5,612 nucleotides of DNA from Limisphaerales bacterium (GCA_003140275.1 PLJQ01000003.1:1-5612), one strand, 5' to 3'. Positions 1-5,612 are shown, counted from the stretch's first letter. Notes: generated by a model not told the origin, from the letters alone. Numbers and translations: made by a program.

Positions 1-1011
1 TTTACGTTTCTGCGCTATCACAGTGTCTTTAATGTCGCTCAATGCGAAGGAATCACCATTCCCGCTTCCCCGGAAACCAACGGCACATTTCACCCGATCG
101 AGAAATGCGAAGGGATCGTTACCAACATGCCCCGTCGCCCGGCGATTGAGCATGGAGGCGGACGCGCCTGTTATTCCCCGCTTGCGGATAAAGTGACTAT
201 GCCGGAATCAAAATCGTTTGAATCCTCTGAAGCCTATTACGGCACTTTGTTCCATGAGTTGACGCACGCCACCGGGCATGTGTCCCGATTGAATCGCAAG
301 GAAGTTACTGATCCGGTTCAGTATGGCAGTAATCTCTACAGTCGCGAGGAGTTAGTTGCTGAAATGGGCGCGGCGTTTCTCTGCGGCCATTCCGGGATTG
401 AGAACACGACCCTCGATCAATCGGCCAGTTACATTCAAAATTGGTTGGAACAATTGAAGGAGGACCGCAAACTGGTCGTTCACGCCGCCGCACAAGCTCA
501 GAAGGCTTGTGATTTCATCCTCGATGTTCGACCCGAAGAGGAAGGGCCACAGCAATACCAACCCAAGGAGTTCAAAGTTGTCGCGCTACGCGACTGTCCG
601 ACGCCGGAAAACATGCAAATGTGCGATACGCCGGATACCGCAGCCGAGTACTGGAAAATGCATATCGCCACTTCGATCATGTTTAATCCTGAGTGTGAAT
701 GCTTCGTTGTGCTACTTCTCAACACACGTCGGCGCCTCAAGGGACATCACCTGGTTTCCATCGGGACGATGGACACTATTCTGATTCATCCACGCGAGGT
801 GTTCCGCATTGCCATCACTGGCGCAGCAGCAGCCGTTGTGCTCATGCACAACCACCCTTCGGGCGACCCGACGCCGTCAGAAGCCGATACCAAAGTGACC
901 CGCGATCTAATTCGTGCGGGCCAGCTACTAAAGATTGAAGTGCTCGACCATGTCATCATGGGAAATCCGAATCGGTCGTCACTTCGGGAACTTGGTTATT
1001 TCTATTCGTAA
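1..1011 (+). CDS. ArdC-type zincin fused to RadC-type JAMM domain (5' end outside window)
   Basis: The frame is open from base 1, so the ATG at 127 is an internal methionine and the N-terminus, which in ArdC proteins is the single-stranded-DNA-binding part, lies outside the window. The first half, to about nt 540, matches the ArdC zincin-like domain: HELTH zinc motif at nt 253-267 inside FHELTHATGH, then SREELVAEMGAAFL at about nt 334-375, whose glutamate is the likely third zinc ligand, then HAAAQAQKA. After a short linker comes a RadC-like MPN/JAB domain (about nt 570-1011). It has HPREVF and a full JAMM signature HNHPSGDPTPSEAD at nt 847-888 (H, H, S and D metal-site residues), and ends in LRELGYFYS. 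The helix-hairpin-helix N-terminus of ordinary RadC is absent. ArdC proteins protect incoming plasmid DNA from restriction. The biochemical role of RadC is unsettled despite its 'DNA repair' label. Both metal sites look intact, so the protein is probably functional. Family calls are firm; joint function is inference. Confidence 0.93.
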   Translation, partial: FTFLRYHSVFNVAQCEGITIPASPETNGTFHPIEKCEGIVTNMPRRPAIEHGGGRACYSPLADKVTMPESKSFESSEAYYGTLFHELTHATGHVSRLNRKEVTDPVQYGSNLYSREELVAEMGAAFLCGHSGIENTTLDQSASYIQNWLEQLKEDRKLVVHAAAQAQKACDFILDVRPEEEGPQQYQPKEFKVVALRDCPTPENMQMCDTPDTAAEYWKMHIATSIMFNPECECFVVLLLNTRRRLKGHHLVSIGTMDTILIHPREVFRIAITGAAAAVVLMHNHPSGDPTPSEADTKVTRDLIRAGQLLKIEVLDHVIMGNPNRSSLRELGYFYS

Positions 1012-1017
1012 CCAATT

Positions 1018-1200
1018 ATGAAACGAAGCAAACGGCTGTCGATTCCTTAAGAGAAATTCGGCTTCACACCGGACACATTCAAACTGTTTTAGGAATGGAC
1101 GAATGACGGTGAATGCACTGCGCGCGAGCGTGAGCAGATTGAGAAAGCATACGGGCCTACGGACGCAACGCATACACCGTTGTTTCGAACCGAAAGTTAG
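1018..1200 (+). pseudogene. small ORF with two in-frame stops, downstream of ardC-radC
   Basis: An ATG six bases after the upstream stop codon opens a frame reading MKRSKRLSIP, then TAA (1048), then EKFGFTPDTFKLF, then TAG (1090), then EWTNDGECTAREREQIEKAY and a short tail to a final TAG at 1198-1200. Apart from the two stops the 60-codon frame looks like one small soluble, charged protein: a basic start, then an amphipathic and acidic region. The spacing suggests translational coupling to the fusion gene, and a terminator follows 17 bases later, so it was probably the last gene of that operon. The family is not recognised. Two nonsense changes with no frameshift suggest fairly recent decay. 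The alternative is that the resemblance to coding sequence is chance. Confidence 0.45.
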
Positions 1201-1217
1201 CCCGTCCTAAAAACATC

Positions 1218-1248
1218 GCCTCGACCAATCAAATGGCCGGGGCTTTTT
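1218..1248 (+). terminator. rho-independent terminator of the ardC-radC operon
   Basis: The stem GCCTCGACC (1218-1226) pairs with GGCCGGGGC (1235-1243) across an 8-base loop, with eight of nine positions paired (one G-U pair and one A-C mismatch). A TTTTT run follows at 1244-1248. It sits 17 bases after the stop of the decayed small ORF, where the end of the plus-strand transcript is expected. Confidence 0.75.
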
Positions 1249-1283
1249 AAATAAATGAACACGTACGCCGGTTGCTAAAGGTT

Positions 1284-1430
1284 ATGAGCGACATCAAGCT
1301 CACGTCGCAAGACCAACACTTTGCAGATAGCAAGCAGCGAAGTTTCAAACGCGAATCAAGAAGGGGGGTGAAAATTGTTAGCGAGAGGATTCAGAGCGGG
1401 ATTGCGCGCAACCCGACGGTCAAGCAATAG
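1284..1430 (+). CDS. doubtful 48-residue basic ORF
   Basis: An ATG at 1284 opens a 48-codon frame ending at TAG 1428-1430. It starts MSDIKLTSQDQHFADSKQRS, is rich in Lys, Arg, Ser and Gln, and has no membrane segment or recognised domain. The AAAGG just before the ATG is too close (2 bases) to be a good ribosome binding site. The ORF begins 35 bases after a terminator and no clear promoter was seen. Its stop lies 11 bases from the end of the minus-strand hypothetical gene, so the two would converge. It may be the remnant of a gene interrupted at the cargo boundary, or chance. Apart from this ORF, 1249-1441 holds nothing I can name. Confidence 0.22.
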   Translation: MSDIKLTSQDQHFADSKQRSFKRESRRGVKIVSERIQSGIARNPTVKQ

Positions 1431-1441
1431 TGATCTGTGAT

Positions 1442-1768
1442 CTAAACGGCATCCGCGATTTTTATGGCTTCAATGTCACGCTCTATCCCGCCGATCAACT
1501 TCTGAGAATTTATTTTCAGTTCCTCGTAGTCCGCTGATTTTTTACTCAATAAAGCTTCATAAAAACCTCTCGTAAGCTCAAGAACTTTGGTTGGAATTGG
1601 GCCGCGTTTTGTCGAAGTCATATCTGTTTTAATGTGCCTTAGCTCACGTTGGATAGCTAGTTCAGGAGTTCGAATGCCCTTGTTTTCTACAATCAAATCC
1701 TCGACACAAGCTTGTAAAAAAGTTGATATTCCATGACTGTGTTTCTTGAAAAATCCTGATGGAGGCAT
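1442..1768 (-). CDS. hypothetical protein, 108 aa, no recognised family
   Basis: The chosen start is the ATG at 1768 (MPPSGFFKKHSHG...). A TTG five codons upstream (1783) is possible, but no better ribosome site supports it. The protein is soluble and mixed-charge, with no membrane segment. Residues of about 13-45 look helical (STFLQACVEDLIVENKGIRT), the middle is basic (TSTKRGPIPTKV), and the last 40 residues resemble a long amphipathic helix with alternating Lys and Glu (SADYEELKINSQKLIGGIER). I recognise no catalytic motif. It lies 117 bases after the methyltransferase gene on the same strand. It may be the last gene of that operon or be transcribed from the weak promoter proposed just upstream. 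A regulatory or partner protein is possible but unsupported. Similar A/T-rich composition suggests it arrived with its two neighbours. Confidence 0.6.
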   Translation of the reverse strand: MPPSGFFKKHSHGISTFLQACVEDLIVENKGIRTPELAIQRELRHIKTDMTSTKRGPIPTKVLELTRGFYEALLSKKSADYEELKINSQKLIGGIERDIEAIKIADAV

Positions 1769-1781
1769 AATCTTTTTTTGC
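1768..1781. repeat. 14-bp direct repeat, copy 1
   Basis: TAATCTTTTTTTGC at the start of the small hypothetical gene is identical to 1886-1899 at the end of the methyltransferase gene. The copies are 118 bases apart and bracket the intergenic region. It may mark a small duplication or be an A/T-rich coincidence. Confidence 0.5.
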
Positions 1782-1784
1782 AAA

Positions 1785-1812
1785 AAATTACACTTCGGTT
1801 AAATTCTGTCAA
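1785..1812 (-). promoter_or_regulatory. possible promoter of the small hypothetical gene
   Basis: On the minus strand a perfect TTGACA (1812-1807) is followed after 16 bases by TAATTT (1790-1785), a poor -10 box. The predicted transcript start would be near 1778, leaving only about ten bases before the ATG at 1768, so translation would be nearly leaderless. The -35 box lies inside the loop of the inverted repeat at 1798-1819. Confidence 0.3.
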
Positions 1813-1819
1813 GTTTAAC
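1798..1819. repeat. inverted repeat GTTAAA-N10-TTTAAC, possible operator
   Basis: GTTAAA (1798-1803) and TTTAAC (1814-1819) are a perfect 6-bp inverted repeat spaced by ten bases and surround the TTGACA box read on the minus strand. The centre-to-centre spacing of about 16 bases puts the half-sites on roughly one face of the helix over one and a half turns. It could bind a dimeric regulator, or be a chance A/T-rich repeat. Confidence 0.28.
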
Positions 1820-1884
1820 AGCGACGGCGTTTGACGCTTTCGATACCGTGCGATTATCAATGATGAATAGAGCACCTAGCACTT

Positions 1885-3471
1885 TTAATCTTTTTTTGCC
1901 GTTACAAGAATTCCCGACCACCATCCTTCCAAAAACAGTTTCTTTTCCCATTCCAACCACTTTCCAAGATTTTCAACCGCAGTCCTTCCAAACTTGTTAA
2001 CCATTGCTCCTTGGTTCTCTTCGAAACGCTTCAACATTCGAGCATTGTCTTGTGCGTACATTTGATGAAGAAGTACGATGGATTCTGTTCGGAAACCGGC
2101 AAGCTGAAACATTTTTGGAATTTCTTCGAGTTGCGGCACATCTACATTAACGTAACCTAAACCATGCAAAAACTTCGCGGTTTTAATTAAAGCATGAGCA
2201 GGCATTGCGCTTGAACACGCATAAGTTTGGAAAATGAAGCGACCTCCCCGAGCGGTTACCCTGGAGATTTCTGACATAATTACATGCTTCGCTGGGTGCA
2301 TCCAAGCATCCCCATCCTGAGAAAATAGCTTTGTAAAAGTTTCATCAGGAAAAGGTAACCCTTCACTTATATCGCCAACCCGTAAGTCTGCTGACTTGCC
2401 TGCTAAGTGAATTTCGGCCGAGTCTATCTTTTGTTGAGATATATCTATACCCGCAATCTGACGAAAATCTCGCAAAAGTCCCAACGTGCCCCCTTGCCCA
2501 CAACATAATTCTAAAACCCTGTCCTCGGGTTTTACCTCGAGCATTTTAACGAGATGGTTTGAAAAGGCTTTCCCTCCCCAATGACAAAATCTCATCCCGT
2601 CTGGCAGGACGTGTTCCCATAGCTCTCCAAATTCGTAGAAATTATTTGTCATGTGGGTGTCCCGGTGATAGGGGGGTGGGGAAGGACGAGGAAAATAGTA
2701 GCAAATATGAGAGCAATAATCAAATGCGAGGACTGTTACCGCTATAACCGAATACATTATACAAAGGTCGGAAACAGAACCCGATTGGAACAACAACCAA
2801 ATGCAACCCACCGATATCCAAACTAAGTCAATGACGACCCACAAAATTGTAAAATCCAAGATTTCATCGTAAGCATGAAACTCTTCTTCATGACTAGCCA
2901 AGGAAAGCTTTTCGTTGGGCATTCTGGATCGCTTGCTCTTTCTTAACACCCACTCTCGAAAATCACTCAATGGTTGAACGAAGATGAGGCTCGAATTTGA
3001 TCTCGGTCTCTCTGCACCAGGATATTGAATGGGATGACGTGAAAGTTTCCATAACCAGAACCAATTCCAAAACACATATACCAGCATAGGTAAGAATAGG
3101 AAGAAGGTAATCCAAGAGGGACTCGCAATGACGCTCTTATCGGCAAGACCGCTAGTGAGCAAGTAGATAAAAAGATACGGCGAGAGAATTGCTCCGGCTA
3201 AACCAAATATAAAATGGAGCACAATATGCCGGGGGTTTTGTTCGAATATGGGTTCGTATTGCGAGTTCTCTGCCCAAATATCATGAGCAATCAGGCCATG
3301 CACATTGCGGAAGAAAACTGCAAAAAAGACAACTGTCGTGAAAATAGCAGTGAGATTAGCGCACCCAAGGTCTTTGAGAGATTCGATCAGGGAATGAATC
3401 TGACGAAAGGAAGTGCCAAAGAGAATTGATGCAACAAATCTGACAACATCGTCATATCGTCGTCTATTCAT
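1885..3471 (-). CDS. membrane protein with C-terminal class I SAM-dependent methyltransferase domain
   Basis: A 528-residue protein with two parts. The N-terminal 260 residues hold about five hydrophobic helices (roughly 41-61, 82-107, 119-142, 203-228, 233-258), with a hydrophilic basic loop at 143-200. A proline-rich linker (261-268) leads into a complete Rossmann-type methyltransferase: motif I VLELCCGQGG (319-328), acidic residue D343 in AGIDIS, GDISEGLPFP (366-375), FSQDGDAWMHP (383-393), RVTARGGRFIFQ (404-415) and a C-terminal strand ending VTAKKD. The SQD motif and the ELW...CHWG stretch before motif I resemble the UbiE-like/sarcosine-dimethylglycine methyltransferase group, which acts on small amines, but the substrate cannot be read from sequence. 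The membrane part belongs to no family I know. M274 looks like the natural start of a stand-alone methyltransferase, suggesting gene fusion; no ribosome site precedes it, so the full 528-residue start (ATG 3471, weak TAGG upstream) is preferred. It is probably co-transcribed with the symporter. Confidence 0.87.
   Translation of the reverse strand: MNRRRYDDVVRFVASILFGTSFRQIHSLIESLKDLGCANLTAIFTTVVFFAVFFRNVHGLIAHDIWAENSQYEPIFEQNPRHIVLHFIFGLAGAILSPYLFIYLLTSGLADKSVIASPSWITFFLFLPMLVYVFWNWFWLWKLSRHPIQYPGAERPRSNSSLIFVQPLSDFREWVLRKSKRSRMPNEKLSLASHEEEFHAYDEILDFTILWVVIDLVWISVGCIWLLFQSGSVSDLCIMYSVIAVTVLAFDYCSHICYYFPRPSPPPYHRDTHMTNNFYEFGELWEHVLPDGMRFCHWGGKAFSNHLVKMLEVKPEDRVLELCCGQGGTLGLLRDFRQIAGIDISQQKIDSAEIHLAGKSADLRVGDISEGLPFPDETFTKLFSQDGDAWMHPAKHVIMSEISRVTARGGRFIFQTYACSSAMPAHALIKTAKFLHGLGYVNVDVPQLEEIPKMFQLAGFRTESIVLLHQMYAQDNARMLKRFEENQGAMVNKFGRTAVENLGKWLEWEKKLFLEGWWSGILVTAKKD
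1886..1899. repeat. 14-bp direct repeat, copy 2
   Basis: This is the second copy of TAATCTTTTTTTGC. It encodes the last codons (AKKD plus stop region) of the methyltransferase on the minus strand. In copy 1 the same bases cover the first codons and upstream bases of the hypothetical gene. Confidence 0.5.
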
Positions 3472-3505
3472 AATGGCCTATTGACGCGACTTGGTTTTTA
3501 CAATG

Positions 3506-5164
3506 TTACGTTACTCCCTCATGTTTTCTAGCGAAAAAAGAGACAACGAGATAAACGACTCCACTTACAATTAAAGAAAAAAGCGGCGGCGCCAATGAGA
3601 GGCTTGGATATTTTTCAACGACTGAATAGGCGAAAACAAAAGCAGTAACGATTCCAGTTACGATGCTAGTCAGGGCAGCATACTTGTTCACGTATTTTGA
3701 GTAGAATGACGCTACCACCGTTGGGAAAAGTGAGAGCTGGCTTGCGTAAAAAGCATAAAGGGCTGTTGCTATTCCAGCTTCGGAAACGAACCGTAGAATA
3801 TAGTAAAGGACACCTCCCATCAACACGATCAGGAACGTCCATATTCGGGCTCTATTAAGTGTTCTTGCTCGGATTGGCTGGAGATCATTCATTGCTGTGA
3901 AGGAAACGGCACAGATTAAAGCGTGAACGGTCGAAAGCATGATTGCAATCACTGCGGCTACCAATACCGGGTAAAGCAACCAACTGTAAGACCCGAAGAA
4001 TGCGATGGACACTTTTCGAGTTGAAAGCGCTGTTACAAAATTGCCTATCGCGACCGACGGATCGTCATTCGCATTCAGAAAACCTGAATATTTTAGTGTC
4101 ATGCCGAATATAACGCCAAAAACCCAACTTACAGGCGACTCCACCATAACTCGCCATACTCCCCTTCGAATTGGTTCATACCTGGAGGAGTCGTTGGCGT
4201 CAGACAATTTCACAGAGGAAACGCGTTGCCAGCTTGAAAGATCAACAAACTGCCAAAGAGCATTTGCAAAAAATAGACTTAGTAAGCTAATAATACCTTG
4301 AGCTCGCAATTGGTCGAGGGGATTGGCAAGTAGTGAAGAGATTGCTACCTCATTAGGGCTGGTCGGGTGAGAGAGCAATGCAATTGTCATCAAAAATAAC
4401 TGAAGGATAATTCCGATTATCGGTATAAGAAGCTGTTTATCTGCAAAAGGTTTTCCCGGAACAATCCCCGCCTTCGCTTTGATCATAAACACAAAACAAA
4501 GGAACAGAAACCCGTTCAAAATCCAAAAAGCTTGGGTATGGCCTTTGAAATAAACATTTAGAACAAGAGAAAGAATGATGAAGAGCAAAGCTGCATAGGC
4601 GACTGGAACCTGTACTCTTTCCGTATTCACCTCAGCTTTATAGCCACCAAGGGCAATGTAAACGAAACCAAAGGCCAAGAAAACCATTCCGAGCATAAAG
4701 AGGCTCAATTTTGTGGAAAAAAATGGCTGGTAAATAGCAGTCGCATAATCAATTTCCACCATCATAGTGCCCCACAGTCCGATGATGGTCGCGATGGCGG
4801 CGACCCACTGAAGCGCTTTCGAGTTAAAGCGGTTTTTTAAGTAACCGTGGAGAGTCCAATTTTGCGAAATAAAATAATCGAATTTAGGAATGGCGAGATA
4901 GAGCAAAAAAAATCCCAATCCCCAAAAAATTGGGACCCAAAGGGCCCCGAAACCGTACCGAATTCCCCAATCTGCAAACAAAAATAGGGCAGCCATTTGG
5001 AGGCTGTAACCCACCGTCGTGTTTGCGAAATCCTTTGCATTCACCTTACGGTTATAAATGAAAAAATCGTCTAAACTATCGGCCCTGGAATCTTTCCGAA
5101 GACCAATATAAATGTAATAAGCAACAGGAAGAAGAGTCGCTAAGATTATTATTGGGCCAACCAT
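3506..5164 (-). CDS. sodium:solute symporter family (SSS) transporter
   Basis: An inner-membrane secondary transporter of 552 residues from the ATG at 5164, with about 13 or more hydrophobic segments, the usual size and density for the SSS family. Counting from a TTG at 5230 (22 residues earlier), family landmarks are DDFFIYNRKV after helix 1 (54-63), GGYKAEVNTERVQ (195-207, compare the family GG..A...T[DE]..Q pattern), DLSSWQRVSS (330-339) and AIMLSTVHALI (429-439). The last holds the Ser-Thr pair (433-434) that in SSS proteins such as PutP contributes to the conserved sodium site. The family imports sugars, amino acids, nucleobases, betaines or carboxylates with Na+; the substrate here is unknown. 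I prefer the ATG at 5164 because the extra TTG-started segment overlaps a strong leader hairpin and the first membrane helix begins right after MVGP. Neither start has a good ribosome site. The gene follows a good promoter and lies 34 bp before the methyltransferase gene, suggesting a shared operon. Confidence 0.9.
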   Translation of the reverse strand: MVGPIIILATLLPVAYYIYIGLRKDSRADSLDDFFIYNRKVNAKDFANTTVGYSLQMAALFLFADWGIRYGFGALWVPIFWGLGFFLLYLAIPKFDYFISQNWTLHGYLKNRFNSKALQWVAAIATIIGLWGTMMVEIDYATAIYQPFFSTKLSLFMLGMVFLAFGFVYIALGGYKAEVNTERVQVPVAYAALLFIILSLVLNVYFKGHTQAFWILNGFLFLCFVFMIKAKAGIVPGKPFADKQLLIPIIGIILQLFLMTIALLSHPTSPNEVAISSLLANPLDQLRAQGIISLLSLFFANALWQFVDLSSWQRVSSVKLSDANDSSRYEPIRRGVWRVMVESPVSWVFGVIFGMTLKYSGFLNANDDPSVAIGNFVTALSTRKVSIAFFGSYSWLLYPVLVAAVIAIMLSTVHALICAVSFTAMNDLQPIRARTLNRARIWTFLIVLMGGVLYYILRFVSEAGIATALYAFYASQLSLFPTVVASFYSKYVNKYAALTSIVTGIVTAFVFAYSVVEKYPSLSLAPPLFSLIVSGVVYLVVSFFARKHEGVT

Positions 5165-5200
5165 ATTGAAGGATATTAAGCGGCTTTCCTGATTATAAAT

Positions 5201-5245
5201 CAACCTCCAAACCGGAAGTCCATTCCTCAAGAGGGCTGGAGGTTG
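5201..5245 (-). promoter_or_regulatory. hairpin in the symporter mRNA leader
   Basis: CAACCTCCA (5201-5209) and TGGAGGTTG (5237-5245) form a perfect 9-bp stem around 27 bases that can fold further (GGAA/TTCC or CCT/AGG minor stems). In the minus-strand transcript it falls between the predicted transcription start (about 5259) and the ATG at 5164. The 3' arm holds the only strong Shine-Dalgarno-like GGAGG of the leader, so folding would hide it. A short frame MDFRFGG-stop (5223-5200) lies inside. It matches no riboswitch I recognise. Read on the plus strand, a T-rich stretch follows the stem, so terminator activity in that direction is also possible. Confidence 0.5.
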
Positions 5246-5265
5246 TTATTTTTCCGCTCCCTAAT

Positions 5266-5294
5266 ATTTTAACAAAACTAATTTGTATTGTAAA
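5266..5294 (-). promoter_or_regulatory. sigma70-type promoter of the symporter-methyltransferase operon
   Basis: On the minus strand TTTACA (-35, 5294-5289) and TAAAAT (-10, 5271-5266) are separated by exactly 17 bases, each box differing from consensus at one position. The surrounding sequence is A/T-rich. The predicted start is near 5259, giving a leader of about 95 nt before the ATG at 5164. It sits just after the terminator-like hairpin at 5309-5338, so the operon begins as an isolated unit. Confidence 0.7.
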
Positions 5295-5307
5295 TAGAGG
5301 GTTACGA

Positions 5308-5612
5308 TTAAAACAAGATTCTCGTCCAGTTGGACGAGGCGTGTTGATTGTCTGCTGTAGAAATATCCCTTATGCCGAGCTCTGCACAATAACCCAACTC
5401 TTGCAAAGATGATCGGTTTTGATTTTCCATGATGACATGATCGAACACCTCGATCTTCATCAACTGCCCAGGCGAATGAGGTCGCGGGTCGCTTTGATGT
5501 CTAATCCGCCGAGCAGATAAAAATCCGGTGGATGTTCGTATTCGAAGACCTTGAACTGAATACACGTTTCATTCTCGCGCACCTGTCCTCTGTCACCGGT
5601 CACTTTAAAACC
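5308..5612 (-). pseudogene. frameshifted remnant of a RadC-family gene (5' end outside window)
   Basis: Read on the minus strand, an open frame from the window edge gives LDIKATRDLIRLG (5504-5466) and then hits TGA at 5462. Deleting one C near 5466 caused the shift; the next frame resumes as QLMKIEVFDHVIMENQNRSS and LQELGY to 5389. Together these match the last 40 residues or so of the RadC domain at the left end: 21 of 26 residues after the shift and 9 of 13 before it. The JAMM signature is missing: where HNHPSGDPTPSEAD is expected the frame reads HPPDFYLLGGLD, and sequence further upstream to the window edge is not recognisably RadC. The reading after LGY, to a stop at 5308, runs through a terminator-like hairpin and is probably not part of the ancestral protein. 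The gene is inactive as a metalloprotein. Whether an ArdC part existed cannot be seen here. Confidence 0.75.
5309..5338 (-). terminator. terminator-like hairpin after the radC remnant
   Basis: CTCGTCC (5321-5327) and GGACGAG (5332-5338) form a perfect 7-bp stem with a 4-base loop. On the minus strand it is followed by AATCTTGTTTTAA, an interrupted T tract. Its upstream arm context CGCCTCGTCCAA closely matches CGCCTCGACCAA of the terminator at 1218, suggesting the two terminators are related. Confidence 0.6.

Noticed and set aside
1397..1415. Hairpin CGGG-A-TTG-CGCG-CAA-CCCG as terminator of the minus-strand operon
   Set aside because: It lies 27 bases past the hypothetical gene's stop, but no T-rich run follows on either strand and the stem has a bulge.
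1693..1875. A 60-codon minus-strand ORF overlapping the start of the 108-residue hypothetical gene
   Set aside because: It runs in another frame through that gene and the intergenic repeat, has unlike coding composition and no ribosome site; it is best seen as a chance shadow.
3214..3429. Plus-strand ORFs opposite the methyltransferase and symporter genes
   Set aside because: They lie antisense to long, well-supported coding regions and show no domain or start signal.
5165..5230. Symporter start at the TTG at 5230, adding 22 residues
   Set aside because: The added segment overlaps the leader hairpin, has no ribosome binding site and is not part of the SSS fold, which begins at MVGP.
5475..5530. 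Possible degenerate JAMM site in the right radC remnant (HPPDFYLLGGLD)
   Set aside because: The length matches HPSGDPTPSEAD, but only the HP and the final D agree, so an alignment there may be chance; no functional metal site is present.
1..5612. Search for CRISPR arrays, tRNA or rRNA genes, transposases and integrases
   Set aside because: No regularly spaced repeats, no cloverleaf-like sequence and no recombinase motif were seen; the mobile-element inference rests only on the ArdC-RadC gene, the radC remnant and composition.

Overview
The window looks like accessory DNA from a bacterial chromosome or integrative element. The left end carries an antirestriction/DNA-metabolism gene of a kind common on mobile elements (an ArdC-type zincin fused to a RadC-type JAMM domain). 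The right end carries a decayed relative of the RadC part on the opposite strand. Between them is an A/T-richer block of minus-strand cargo genes. The organism cannot be named from the sequence. Weak or absent Shine-Dalgarno motifs and the ArdC-RadC fusion would fit a Gram-negative environmental lineage such as Verrucomicrobia or another PVC group, but this is a guess.

Layout. 1-1011 (+): 3' part of an ArdC-RadC fusion gene, open at the left window edge. 1018-1200 (+): a small coding-like stretch with two in-frame stops, read as a pseudogene. 1218-1248: a rho-independent terminator. 1284-1430 (+): a doubtful 48-codon ORF. 1442-1768 (-): a hypothetical 108-residue protein. 1885-3471 (-): a 528-residue protein joining about five membrane helices to a class I SAM-dependent methyltransferase domain. 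3506-5164 (-): a sodium:solute symporter (SSS family). 5266-5294 (-): a good sigma70-type promoter, followed by a leader of about 95 nt that contains a perfect 9-bp stem. 5309-5338: a hairpin, probably the terminator of the gene further right. 5308-5612 (-): a frameshifted radC remnant.

The promoter, symporter and methyltransferase genes look like one minus-strand transcription unit (34-bp gap). The small hypothetical gene may be its third member or may have its own promoter. A simple reading is that the symporter imports a solute, which the membrane-tethered methyltransferase modifies at the inner face of the membrane. The substrate is unknown. The unit lies between two inward-facing radC 3' ends, each followed by its own terminator, and the two terminators share sequence. 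This suggests that cargo was inserted next to, or recombined between, related radC genes on a mobile element. No transposase, integrase, tRNA, rRNA or CRISPR array was seen.
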